NCBI RefSeq assembly: GCF_947492405.1
Contig: NZ_CANLMP010000013.1
Coordinates: forward strand, 1-49,198
DNA length: 49,198 bases
Origin: an uncultured Aquimarina sp.
Lineage (GTDB): Bacteria; Bacteroidota; Bacteroidia; Flavobacteriales; Flavobacteriaceae
Reading direction: 5' to 3'
The notes beneath the pieces are model-generated. The model saw only the letters and a list, made by a program, of their open reading frames with translations, had not been told where the DNA came from and made no database searches. A program made the translations under genes and the position numbers. Shown here piece by piece: positions 24,447 through 32,531 of this stretch. Numbering within the stretch: the stretch's first letter is position 1; each line of letters starts with the position of its first letter.

Positions 24447-27400
24447 ATGAAGAAATCAATATTATTTATATTCTTTGTTTCATTTACAAGTTTATACTGT
24501 CAAGAAGTTCCTGTTGTTCAGTTAAATGATTCTACTCAATTGAGACTTTCAGTGTTGAAAGTAGATGTGAAAATTGTAGGGAACTTTGCTATCACTACGT
24601 ATGATATGAAATTCTATAATGGTCTTGATCGTACATTAGAAGGAGAATTATTGTTTCCTTTGGGTCAAGGACAAGCTGTTTCAGGGTTTGCAATGGATGT
24701 TAATAGAGAAATGAGAGAAGCAGTTATTGTAGAAAAAGAACTGGCACGAGTGGCTTATGAGAGTACAGTTAGGCAAAATATAGATCCTGGTCTTTTAGAA
24801 AAAGCTCAAGGAAATAATTACAAGGCTAGAATCTATCCAATTTTACCAAGAGGATATAAAAATATCATAATTACTTATGAGCAAGAATTATTTGACAATA
24901 ATAATTCAATGGTTTATGAATTACCTCTTGGTTTTACTGAAAACCTTGATGAGTTTTTACTTAATATAGAAGTGTATGGAAATAAAATGCCCTCGGTAAG
25001 GAGTGATGATTTGGTTTTTCTTCAAAGAGATAATAAATATCAGACATTAGTAAGTGAAAAAAATTATGCAGCCTCTTCTTCAATTATTGTTGATATACCA
25101 AAAAACTTAGATTCTAGTCAGGTAATTACCTATGATAATTTCTTCTATATAAATAAACAGTTAACACCTAATTCAAGACTAAAAAGAAAACCAAAAAGTA
25201 TTACAATTTTATGGGACTCGTCTTTTTCTAATAATCATAGAAAAGTTAAAAAAGAATTAGAGTTATTAGACTCATATTTCGCCTATTTAAAAAATGTCAA
25301 AGTTCAATTTATATCTTTCAGTAATGAAATAAATAGTAACGAAGAATATAAAGTTGTTAATGGTGATTGGTCAATTTTAAAAGAACAAATTGAAAAGATA
25401 GCCTATGACGGAGGTACCTCTTTATGTTTCTTAGATGATATGAAAATAAAATCTGACGAGATTTTGCTCTTTACAGATGGGTTAATCAATCTGGGTAGTT
25501 TTACTAAGAAAATTAACAAAAGTATATATACCATTAATTCTTCTGTTTCGGGAAATCATGAATATATGAATAGTATCGCCACAACTTCTGGAGGGAATTA
25601 TATAAATCTTACTCGATTCTTAGCAAAAAATGCACTAGAAATATTAAAACAAGAAACGTATCAGTTTTTGGGAATAGCTAAAAACAATGACGTAGAAGAA
25701 GTATATCCGGATCAAAACACCAATGTTTTATCCGATTTTTCTTTATCAGGAAAGTTTAAGGAAAATACTGCTATCAAATTACTTTTTGGATACAGGAATA
25801 AGGTGACAGAAGAAATTGAAATCCTTATTACTACAGAAGCAGAAGATAAAACGATAAAAAGACTATGGGCGAAGCAAAAACTTATTTCTTTAAATAAAGA
25901 TAAAAAGACAAATAAAAAAAAGATTATCTCCCTAGCAAAACAATATAAATTAATTACAGAATACACTTCTATGTTAATTTTAGATAGAATAGAAGATTAT
26001 GTTAAATACCGTATAGAACCACCAAAAGAATTAAAAACAGCTTATAAAGAGCGAATTGCTAATATTGAGGAAGAAGAACTTTTTAGAAGAGAAGAAATAG
26101 AAGAGAGACGAGCAGATTTGTTTAAAGGTTATAAAGATTTACTAACCTGGTACACTGCAAAGTTTCCTGAAAAAGTAATAAAACAAAGAAATCAAGTTAA
26201 TTCCAGTAGCGAAAACAATAGTTCCTCTTCTCAAAATACGAATACAAATTTGTCTTCAGAACAGCATTCTGAAATTGTTAGATCATCTGTTGAAACCAGA
26301 GTAAATCCAATAGATACAACAAAAAGAATTGTATCTGGAGTAATTACAGATGATAAAGGTCTACCACTACCCGGTGTAAATATTATCGTAAAAGGAACTA
26401 CAAATGGTACTCAAACGGATTTTGATGGTAATTTTCGTATTAATGCAGAAATTCAACAAGAGCTAGAGATCTCATATATAGGTTTTGCATCTAAAAACAT
26501 TACTGTTGGAAATGCAAATACTATACAAATTAAGTTAGTAGAAGATGCAGCACTTTTGGAAGAAGTTGTAGTTACGGGATATAGTACTCAAAAGCGAAAA
26601 TCAATGACAGCATCAGTTACAACGGTAATAACTGAATCATTTTCTGAAGCTATTGCTGGAGTTTCTGTAGAGAAAGGTCAAGTGGGAGCGAATTCTTCGG
26701 TTGAGGTAAGAAGTGCAGCTTCTCTTGCTAATAATTCTCAGCCATTGTACATAGTGGATGGTGTTCCAGTGCAGGGAAATCCAACAAATAAATTATTACC
26801 TGATGAAATTGAATCCATGCAAATCTTAAAAGAAGCGAGCGGAGCTGCATTGTATGGTGCTAGAGGACATAACGGTATAATAGTTATTACAACTAAAGAA
26901 GGTAAAGAGAAGAATTCAGAAAAAATAGAAGAATTGAATCAAAAAATTTCGAATAAAATAGAATTAAAATCCTGGAATCCTGATACTGCTTATTTAAAAA
27001 CTCTAGCAAAAGAAAAGACAATTAAATCTGCGTACTCAAAATATTTAGAAATTAGAAACCAATATGCTAATACTCCTTCTTTTTATCTTGATGTTGCAGA
27101 TTTTTTTGATAAAAAAAATAAGCCTTCGATCGCAATCAAAATATTAACAAATCTAATGGAAGTAGATTTGGATAATCACGAGTTAATGAAAGCGTTGGCA
27201 TATAAGCTAGAATATTTTGGTAAATACCAAATGGCTGTTTTGGTGTATGAAAAAGTATTGGAATTAAGGGCCGAAGAACCACAATCTTATAGAGATTTAG
27301 CTTTGGCCTATGAAAGCGTAGGCAAAGTTCAAAAAAGTTTTGATTTACTATATAAAATATACAATGGAGATTTGTTAGAGAAAGATGAGGATGAGCGATT

Positions 27401-27872
27401 TTTAGGAATTGAACAATTAGCATATGTAGAACTTAATAGATTGATCTATAAGTATAAAAAGAAGCTAAGATTACCCAAATCTGTAAAAAATAAATTTAAA
27501 GAAATTCCGGTGGATGTTCGAGTAGTAATCGATTGGAATCATAATGATACAGATATAGACTTATGGGTAATAGATCCAAATGGTGAAAAAGGATATTACA
27601 GTAATTCAGAAACAGAAATAGGAGGTAGGTTATCTGATGATATAACGGAAGGCTATGGTCCTGAAGAGTTTATGCTTAAAGATGCTATTAAAGGTAACTA
27701 TAAAGTAATGATTGATTATTTTGCTGATAATATTCAGAAAATATCCGGCCCAACTATTCTTAAAGTTACATTGTTTACTAATTATAGTAGGAAGAATGAG
27801 TCAAGAAAGATAGGCATTGTTAGATTAGATAAACAGGAAGAAGAAATAGAAGTTGGAAGCTTAAAGTTTTAA
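24447..27872 (+). CDS. VIT/vWA/carboxypeptidase-like/TonB-plug/TPR fusion protein
   Basis: A 1141-residue exported protein. The ATG at 24447 gives a signal peptide (1-18, ending LYCQ). Regions in order: a VIT domain (about 20-150; LEGELLFPLGQGQAVSGFAM, ILPRGYKNIIITYEQE); a von Willebrand A-like region (about 250-400; ITILWDSSFSNN, ILLFTDGLINLG); a helical linker; a CarboxypepD_reg-like domain (about 627-705; VSGVITDDKGLPLPGVNIIV, TQTDFDGNF); a SusC-type TonB plug (about 708-825; VVVTGYSTQKRKS, LYIVDGVP, ALYGARGHNGIIVITTKEG); TPR-like helices (about 860-1000); and a C-terminal DUF2135/YfaP-like sandwich (about 1022-1141; VIDWNHNDTDIDLWVIDPNG). No beta-barrel follows the plug. It is probably a large periplasmic or surface scaffold. 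Confidence 0.85.
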   Translation: MKKSILFIFFVSFTSLYCQEVPVVQLNDSTQLRLSVLKVDVKIVGNFAITTYDMKFYNGLDRTLEGELLFPLGQGQAVSGFAMDVNREMREAVIVEKELARVAYESTVRQNIDPGLLEKAQGNNYKARIYPILPRGYKNIIITYEQELFDNNNSMVYELPLGFTENLDEFLLNIEVYGNKMPSVRSDDLVFLQRDNKYQTLVSEKNYAASSSIIVDIPKNLDSSQVITYDNFFYINKQLTPNSRLKRKPKSITILWDSSFSNNHRKVKKELELLDSYFAYLKNVKVQFISFSNEINSNEEYKVVNGDWSILKEQIEKIAYDGGTSLCFLDDMKIKSDEILLFTDGLINLGSFTKKINKSIYTINSSVSGNHEYMNSIATTSGGNYINLTRFLAKNALEILKQETYQFLGIAKNNDVEEVYPDQNTNVLSDFSLSGKFKENTAIKLLFGYRNKVTEEIEILITTEAEDKTIKRLWAKQKLISLNKDKKTNKKKIISLAKQYKLITEYTSMLILDRIEDYVKYRIEPPKELKTAYKERIANIEEEELFRREEIEERRADLFKGYKDLLTWYTAKFPEKVIKQRNQVNSSSENNSSSSQNTNTNLSSEQHSEIVRSSVETRVNPIDTTKRIVSGVITDDKGLPLPGVNIIVKGTTNGTQTDFDGNFRINAEIQQELEISYIGFASKNITVGNANTIQIKLVEDAALLEEVVVTGYSTQKRKSMTASVTTVITESFSEAIAGVSVEKGQVGANSSVEVRSAASLANNSQPLYIVDGVPVQGNPTNKLLPDEIESMQILKEASGAALYGARGHNGIIVITTKEGKEKNSEKIEELNQKISNKIELKSWNPDTAYLKTLAKEKTIKSAYSKYLEIRNQYANTPSFYLDVADFFDKKNKPSIAIKILTNLMEVDLDNHELMKALAYKLEYFGKYQMAVLVYEKVLELRAEEPQSYRDLALAYESVGKVQKSFDLLYKIYNGDLLEKDEDERFLGIEQLAYVELNRLIYKYKKKLRLPKSVKNKFKEIPVDVRVVIDWNHNDTDIDLWVIDPNGEKGYYSNSETEIGGRLSDDITEGYGPEEFMLKDAIKGNYKVMIDYFADNIQKISGPTILKVTLFTNYSRKNESRKIGIVRLDKQEEEIEVGSLKF

Positions 27873-27892
27873 AAGAAATTGTTTAATAGTAG

Positions 27893-27900
27893 TATCTTTG
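27893..27900 (+). promoter_or_regulatory. Bacteroidota -7 box upstream of the 125-aa gene/apbE
   Basis: TATCTTTG matches TAnnTTTG exactly and ends eight bases before the ATG at 27908, so transcription would start almost at the start codon, which is short for a leader. The -33 side is only a T-run. It may therefore drive the two-gene unit with a near-leaderless transcript, or be coincidental. Confidence 0.35.
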
Positions 27901-27907
27901 TCTCGCT

Positions 27908-28285
27908 ATGACAAGGATACTAACTAAACAAGAATTACATAACCTGGCAATGAACATTGTTGGTGAAGAATTAGAGAAAAAAGGGTTTGAGTTTATTGCT
28001 ATTAATAGCAAACTTGGTAAAAATCCACAGTTTGTCTGTATTGATACATCAAATCAACGTTATTTTGTGATTGTAAAAGCGATTGCGTATCCGGATAATC
28101 CACATAATTACGATATGGTTTGGATGGAAGCGTTTAAAAAACATGCCTTAGAACATGAAGCTAAAGTATTTTATGCAGGTGTGGGATTACAGAATTCTAC
28201 GAATCCAAATAAGCCCGTTTTTTTAAATGAAGAATATGTTTTGGAATATGCAGGATTACAAATGATCGAAACGCATCTTAATTAA
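27908..28285 (+). CDS. Small conserved-looking protein, possible restriction-endonuclease-like fold
   Basis: A 125-residue soluble protein I do not recognise with certainty. It begins MTRILTKQELHNLAMNIVGEE. The layout is helix (about 7-26), strand with Asp (QFVCID, about 43-48), strand YFVIVKAIAYP (about 53-63), helix WMEAFKKHALEHEAKVFYA. That resembles the core of PD-(D/E)xK nuclease-like folds, but the acidic residue before the Lys is replaced by Val (VIVK), so catalysis is unlikely. It lies six bases upstream of apbE and probably belongs to the same transcript. It has none of the cysteine, FAD or NADH motifs of NqrF. Confidence 0.6.
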   Translation: MTRILTKQELHNLAMNIVGEELEKKGFEFIAINSKLGKNPQFVCIDTSNQRYFVIVKAIAYPDNPHNYDMVWMEAFKKHALEHEAKVFYAGVGLQNSTNPNKPVFLNEEYVLEYAGLQMIETHLN

Positions 28286-28290
28286 GCAAT

Positions 28291-29286
28291 ATGGTTCATA
28301 AGTTTCTTGTTTGTTCTCTAATGATATGTTTGTTTTCTTGTAACAAAACACACAAACAGTATCTAAATTATACAAATGGTAATGCGTTTGGAACTACTTT
28401 TTCTGTTCAGTTTATAGATGAAAAAGAGATTGATCTCACTGAATCATATGATAGTATTATAGCGGTTATAAATACTTCAATGTCAACATATCAAAATGAT
28501 TCTGATATATCTAAAATTAATAGAGGGGATACTATCGTTTTGGTGGATACGCATTTTAGAAATGTGTTCAATACTTCAAAAAGAATCTACAAAGAAACAG
28601 AAGGAGTTTTTGATCCTACAGTTGGCGTTTTAGTGAATGCATGGGATTTTGGCCCAGAAGGTAAAATCATAGCGTTAGACAGTCTTAAAATTGATAGTTT
28701 ATTACTTTCTGTTGGTTTAGATAAAGTGGAGTTAAGAAATAATAAAATCGTAAAAAAATATAAGAATACATTTATTGATTTTAATGCTTTGGCAAAAGGA
28801 TATGCCGTAGATGTATTTGCTGAGTTTTTGGAGACTAAAAATTTTGAAAATTACTTGGTAGAAATAGGAGGAGAGATCAGAGGAAAAGGAAGCAATCTTA
28901 TAAAGCAAAAACCTTGGAAGATTGGCGTGGAAGATCCTAATTTTGATCAAACACAATCCTATAGTAAAGTACTTTCTTTACAAAATGAAGCAATGGCTAC
29001 CTCCGGGAGTTATCGTAAATTTAAGTTGGATGAGCAAGGAAATAGATACGCGCACATTATCGATACTAAAACAGGGTATCCTCATAAATCCAACCTCTTG
29101 AGTGTTTCGATTTTAGCTAAAACGTGTATGGAAGCAGATGCATACGCTACTGCTTTGATGTCTATGGGACTAGAAAAATCCAAACATTTTCTAAATAATC
29201 ATCCGGAATTGAAAGTTTATTTTATTTATGAAGATGAGAAAAAGGAATTAAAAACACTTTCTCTAAATGGCTTTCCTGAAAGCTAA
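28291..29286 (+). CDS. apbE: FAD:protein FMN transferase (ApbE), lipoprotein
   Basis: A 331-residue enzyme that transfers FMN from FAD to a threonine in target proteins, here most likely NqrB and NqrC encoded 5.7-10 kb upstream. It has a lipoprotein signal with lipobox cysteine at 17 (ICLFSC), fitting outer- or inner-membrane anchoring in the periplasm. Family motifs include the MSTYQNDSDISKIN block (about 64-77), FDPTVGVLVNAWDFG, IDFNALAKGYAVD (about 165-177), YLVEIGGEIRGKG, ATSGSYRKF, AHIIDTKTGYP, and the C-terminal Mg2+ site CMEADAYATALMSMG. The length is normal. It follows a 125-aa gene after five bases. Confidence 0.95.
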   Translation: MVHKFLVCSLMICLFSCNKTHKQYLNYTNGNAFGTTFSVQFIDEKEIDLTESYDSIIAVINTSMSTYQNDSDISKINRGDTIVLVDTHFRNVFNTSKRIYKETEGVFDPTVGVLVNAWDFGPEGKIIALDSLKIDSLLLSVGLDKVELRNNKIVKKYKNTFIDFNALAKGYAVDVFAEFLETKNFENYLVEIGGEIRGKGSNLIKQKPWKIGVEDPNFDQTQSYSKVLSLQNEAMATSGSYRKFKLDEQGNRYAHIIDTKTGYPHKSNLLSVSILAKTCMEADAYATALMSMGLEKSKHFLNNHPELKVYFIYEDEKKELKTLSLNGFPES

Positions 29287-29522
29287 TTACTCTTTGTAAA
29301 ATCCCTTTGGCTCTTCCAAACATTATGTTCCCTCATTTACACTATTAAATCTTCGGGTTAATAGCTAGTTTTATTTTAGCAATATAAATATCAGATACAT
29401 CATTACTGAATTTGTTTTTTGAGATTATTCTTAATCACGTTGTGTTATCAATGTAACAATGGAACAAAAATTGATGCTGACATAATAGGCTAAAACAACT
29501 AACTAAAACTTAATTCATCAAT

Positions 29523-30125
29523 ATGGGCTACAATGATGAGATCAAAATTTTTAATGGTATATTGAAAGGAAATGAAAAGGTGTTAAAAGATTTTTATACC
29601 AGGAATTTTACTGTAATTAATAGTTTTATAATTAAGAATTCTGGTACTGAAAGAGATTCTGAAGATATATTTCAGGATGCGCTTATTATATTATATCAAA
29701 AACTAAAATCCGATTCTCTGGTTATAAATTGTTCAATACATACATATTTTTATGGGGTTTGTAAAAATATATGGAGAACCAGATTAAGAAAAAAGAGTAG
29801 GATATCGTGTGGTAATAATGTTGATGATTTAAAGTTGGAGGATAGTACGAATATTATAAATGAGATAGAACAAAGCGAAAGAGAGAAATTGTTTAGAAAG
29901 CACTTTGTAAACCTTAATTGTAAATGTAAACAAATATTAAGCTTGTTTTTAGAAGGGAAAAGTATGAGGGAAATAGGTTTGATAACTGGTCATTCTGAGG
30001 GATATGTTAGGAAAAAGAAGTTTGAGAGTAAAAAGCAATTACTAAAAATGATCGAAAACGATTCATTGTTCTCAGAATTGATGTTTATATCAAAGCCTGA
30101 GGTTATAAGTAAAGAAGTTTCTTGA
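29523..30125 (+). CDS. ECF-type RNA polymerase sigma-70 factor
   Basis: A 200-residue sigma factor. Region 2 (about 15-85) includes RDSEDIFQDALIILYQKLKSDSL, the -10-binding helix. Region 4 (about 120-180) includes FVNLNCKCKQILSLFLEGKSMREIGLITGHSEGYVRKKKFESKKQL, the -35-recognising helix-turn-helix with an unusually basic recognition helix. Region 2 is a little shorter than usual and there is a tail of about 20 residues (ISKPEVISKEVS). No anti-sigma gene is adjacent: upstream is apbE after 236 bases and downstream is a convergent methyltransferase. The regulon is unknown. Confidence 0.85.
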   Translation: MGYNDEIKIFNGILKGNEKVLKDFYTRNFTVINSFIIKNSGTERDSEDIFQDALIILYQKLKSDSLVINCSIHTYFYGVCKNIWRTRLRKKSRISCGNNVDDLKLEDSTNIINEIEQSEREKLFRKHFVNLNCKCKQILSLFLEGKSMREIGLITGHSEGYVRKKKFESKKQLLKMIENDSLFSELMFISKPEVISKEVS

Positions 30126-30152
30126 CAATTAATAGATTATAAGAAGTTGTAT

Positions 30153-30920
30153 TTATGGCTTATAACATACCGGAAGTATTTCTCCAGCAGCAAGGCAATA
30201 TTTAATCACTTCTTCTTTAGAAAGGTCATTAGTATAATCAACTTCGTTTACTTGAAAACCTATCGATCGTAGTTTATCGAAATAATCTTTACCATAAACT
30301 CTTACATGATCATATTGTCCAAAAATTTTAGCACGTTCTTTAGGGTCTGTGATACTATTATCTTCAAAAGTAGTTGCTCGACTGAGTTCTTGTGGAATCT
30401 GTAAAATTGCCATTCCACCAGGTTTCAGAACTCTTAATAGCTCCTGCATTGCTTTAGTGTCGTCAGGGATGTGTTCTAAAACGTGATTACAAAATATAAT
30501 ATCATATTCGTTTGTTGCAAATGGGAGATTACATATGTCAGCTTTTACATCTGCCAGTGGAGAGTTAAGATCCGTAGTTGTATAGTCTAAATTTTTTAAA
30601 TTTTTAAATTTTTTAAAAAAAGCCTGTTCTGGGGCAAAATGAAGAACTTTTGCTTTAGCACTGAAAAAATCTGTTTCATTTTGTAGATATAACCAAAGTA
30701 ATCGGTGTCTTTCTAAAGAAAGGGTAGAGGGAGAGAGCACATTTTCTCTTTGATTGCCATAGCCATAAGGCAAGAACTTAGAAAAACTTTTTCCGTCGAT
30801 TGGATCGGTATATTTATTTCCTCTTAAGAAAAATGAAATTAGTGGTCTCGCCACATAACTCAAACGAATTAGTAGTGGTCTAGGTATTGTGTTTAATATA
30901 AGTTTAAAGAGTTTTTTCAT
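30153..30920 (-). CDS. Class I SAM-dependent methyltransferase
   Basis: A 255-residue methyltransferase. The SAM-binding glycine loop is degenerate but in place at VLHFAPEQAFFKKFKNL (about 92-108). Motif II is DYTTTDLNSPLADVKADI (about 110-128), and FDIIFCNHVLEHIPDDTKAMQELLRVLKPGGMAILQIP (about 138-175) is the classic type-11 pattern. An N-terminal basic helix-rich stretch (about 1-35) may associate with the membrane or bind substrate. Type-11 methyltransferases act on many small molecules, lipids and quinones, so the substrate is not predictable. It lies on the minus strand upstream of nothing obvious and downstream of the GxxExxY gene. Confidence 0.88.
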   Translation of the reverse strand: MKKLFKLILNTIPRPLLIRLSYVARPLISFFLRGNKYTDPIDGKSFSKFLPYGYGNQRENVLSPSTLSLERHRLLWLYLQNETDFFSAKAKVLHFAPEQAFFKKFKNLKNLDYTTTDLNSPLADVKADICNLPFATNEYDIIFCNHVLEHIPDDTKAMQELLRVLKPGGMAILQIPQELSRATTFEDNSITDPKERAKIFGQYDHVRVYGKDYFDKLRSIGFQVNEVDYTNDLSKEEVIKYCLAAGEILPVCYKP

Positions 30921-30930
30921 GGATAAAGGT

Positions 30931-30972
30931 TACAACAAAGGACACAAAGAAGTCTCAAAGCTTCACGAAGTT
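30931..30972. repeat. AAAG-rich flank repeat, downstream side of the GxxExxY gene
   Basis: On the plus strand this reads as a series of about 8-nt units (CACAAAG, TCTCAAAG, TCACGAAG). The same units occur, in the opposite orientation relative to the gene and in swapped order, upstream of the GxxExxY gene at 31347-31388. The pair brackets the gene. Confidence 0.5.
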
Positions 30973-31343
30973 TACATAATAAAACGTTTGATTCCATTTT
31001 TAAGCAAACTTACATGGAAATTAATAAGAAGACCAAGTTTATACTCTCCTAATTTTAAATATGTAAGAACTTGAGCAGAATGGACATCCGTAAAGTGCTC
31101 AACTGTTTTTAACTCTATTACTACTTTATTTTCGACTAAAATATCAATTCGATATCCTTGGTCAAGTTTAATATCTTTATATATAACTGGTAAAGGTTTT
31201 TCTTTGTGAAGTTTTAAGCCTTTCTTCTTCAGCTCATAGCATAGACATTCCTGATATGCAGATTCAAGTAAACCTGGTCCCAGGTTTCTATGTACTTCTA
31301 TTGCACACCCAATAATAATTTTAGATATTTCATCCTCTGTCAT
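30972..31343 (-). CDS. GxxExxY family protein
   Basis: A 123-residue protein of the GxxExxY family. The naming motif is GPGLLESAYQECL (about 23-35), preceded by the conserved IIGCAIEVHRNLG. The second half, YRIDILVENKVVIELKTVEHFTDVHSAQVLTYLKL, has the D-(X)n-ELK arrangement of PD-(D/E)xK nucleases (Asp about 69, Glu about 77, Lys about 79). GFLINFHV-type residues (here GLLINFHVSLL) end the domain. The biological role is unknown. Copies in other genomes are often sporadic, and this one is bracketed by AAAG-rich repeats suggestive of a mobile unit. Confidence 0.9.
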   Translation of the reverse strand: MTEDEISKIIIGCAIEVHRNLGPGLLESAYQECLCYELKKKGLKLHKEKPLPVIYKDIKLDQGYRIDILVENKVVIELKTVEHFTDVHSAQVLTYLKLGEYKLGLLINFHVSLLKNGIKRFIM

Positions 31344-31346
31344 TTT

Positions 31347-31388
31347 TCTTTGTGAGTCTTGGCGAATTCTTTGAGAAACTTCGTGAAA
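31347..31388. repeat. AAAG-rich flank repeat, upstream side of the GxxExxY gene
   Basis: On the minus strand this reads TCACGAAG, then TCTCAAAG, then CACAAAG, immediately before the GxxExxY start codon. It is built from the same units as 30931-30972. Confidence 0.5.
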
Positions 31389-31406
31389 TAAAAAAAAGTA
31401 TTGTAA

Positions 31407-32225
31407 CTACACAGCTAATAATTCTTGTCTAAAAGCATCTTCTTCATCGGATTCGATACCTAATGCTTGATAGATATATTTAAACGTAGAAAGAATCTCT
31501 GGTTTACCATCTATAATAGCGACATCATGTTCAAAATGCGCACTAGGCTTTCCATCTGCGGTAAGAATCGTCCACCCATCTCTCAATTGTTTGATACGTT
31601 GCGTGCCCATATTTGTCATAGGTTCTATGGCCACTACCATTCCTTCAATAAGTTTTTTACCTCTACCACGTCGTCCATAATTAGGCATTTCCGGATCTTC
31701 ATGCATTTTACGACCTAATCCATGTCCTACAAGCTCTCTAACTACTCCATATCCAGCTTCTTCTGTAAATTTCTGGATAGCATATCCTACATCACCTACT
31801 CGTTTTCCAACTTTTAATTCTGCAATACCTACATAAAGTGATTCTTTAGTAATCTTTAATAATCGATCAACTTCTGGAGACACTTCTCCTACAGGAAAAG
31901 TATATGCGTGATCTCCATAGAACTCGTTTTTAATAGCCCCACAATCGATAGAAATAATATCTCCTTCTTTTAATGGAGTATTATTAGGGATACCGTGTAC
32001 TACCTGCTCATTGGGACTCATACATAAGGTGTTTGGGAAATCATATAATCCTAAAAAACCGGGAACAGCACCATGATCTCTTATGAATTCTTCAGCTAAC
32101 TTATCTAGTTGTAAAGTAGTTACTCCTGGTTTTACCTCCGTAGCAAGCATACCTAGTGTCTTAGAGACAATTAGTGCACTCTCGCGCATTAATTCTATTT
32201 CTTCACGTGTTTTAACGATAATCAT
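31407..32225 (-). CDS. map: Type I methionine aminopeptidase
   Basis: A 272-residue metalloaminopeptidase that removes the initiator Met from nascent proteins. All five metal ligands can be placed: Asp94 (ISIDCGA), Asp105 (FYGDHAYTF), His168 (VGHGLGRKMHE), Glu201 (VVAIEPM) and Glu232 (HFEHDVAI). The substrate-contact His78 is in VVHGIP. The length is typical of the short, zinc-finger-free bacterial type I enzyme; residues 255-272 form a short acidic tail. The gene is preceded by a good promoter and followed, after the flank repeat, by the GxxExxY gene. Confidence 0.97.
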   Translation of the reverse strand: MIIVKTREEIELMRESALIVSKTLGMLATEVKPGVTTLQLDKLAEEFIRDHGAVPGFLGLYDFPNTLCMSPNEQVVHGIPNNTPLKEGDIISIDCGAIKNEFYGDHAYTFPVGEVSPEVDRLLKITKESLYVGIAELKVGKRVGDVGYAIQKFTEEAGYGVVRELVGHGLGRKMHEDPEMPNYGRRGRGKKLIEGMVVAIEPMTNMGTQRIKQLRDGWTILTADGKPSAHFEHDVAIIDGKPEILSTFKYIYQALGIESDEEDAFRQELLAV

Positions 32226-32531
32226 AATGTTCCTAATTATGGGAAGGCAAATTTACAAAGAATATTATTAGTGAAACTGTATTTAGAGAATTCGATATTG
32301 ATGAAATATTTAAAATATTTAGTTGGATTATTATGTTTAAAACAGCAATCATGTCTTTTAAACATCGATGAGAAATATTTTTTCTAATAGTTTTAAAATG
32401 CAGTATAACTATATCCTTGAAGGTTTTTATCATTTTTTTTGAAAAAAATAAAAAAATTACGCAGCGTTTTTACTTTTTCAGGTTTAATAGATAGAAAACC
32501 CAATATAATATTCATTTAAAAAAAGTAAACC
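32226..32531. other. Spacer with a hairpin and divergent promoters
   Basis: No gene is visible. The spacer contains the map promoter (32248-32255) and a hairpin with 10-bp perfect arms ATGTTTAAAA (32333-32342) and TTTTAAACAT (32356-32365) without a following T-run. The segment 32430-32480 is A/T-rich just before the lipoprotein gene. Confidence 0.45.
32248..32255 (-). promoter_or_regulatory. Bacteroidota -7 box of map
   Basis: On the minus strand this reads TAAATTTG, an exact consensus match, about 20 bases upstream of the map ATG. A TTTC lies about 17 bases further upstream, as at the nqr promoter. Confidence 0.5.

Noticed and set aside
27908..28285. Subunit F of NQR
   Set aside because: The protein has none of the cluster, FAD or NADH motifs; the genuine nqrF is at 21324-22631.
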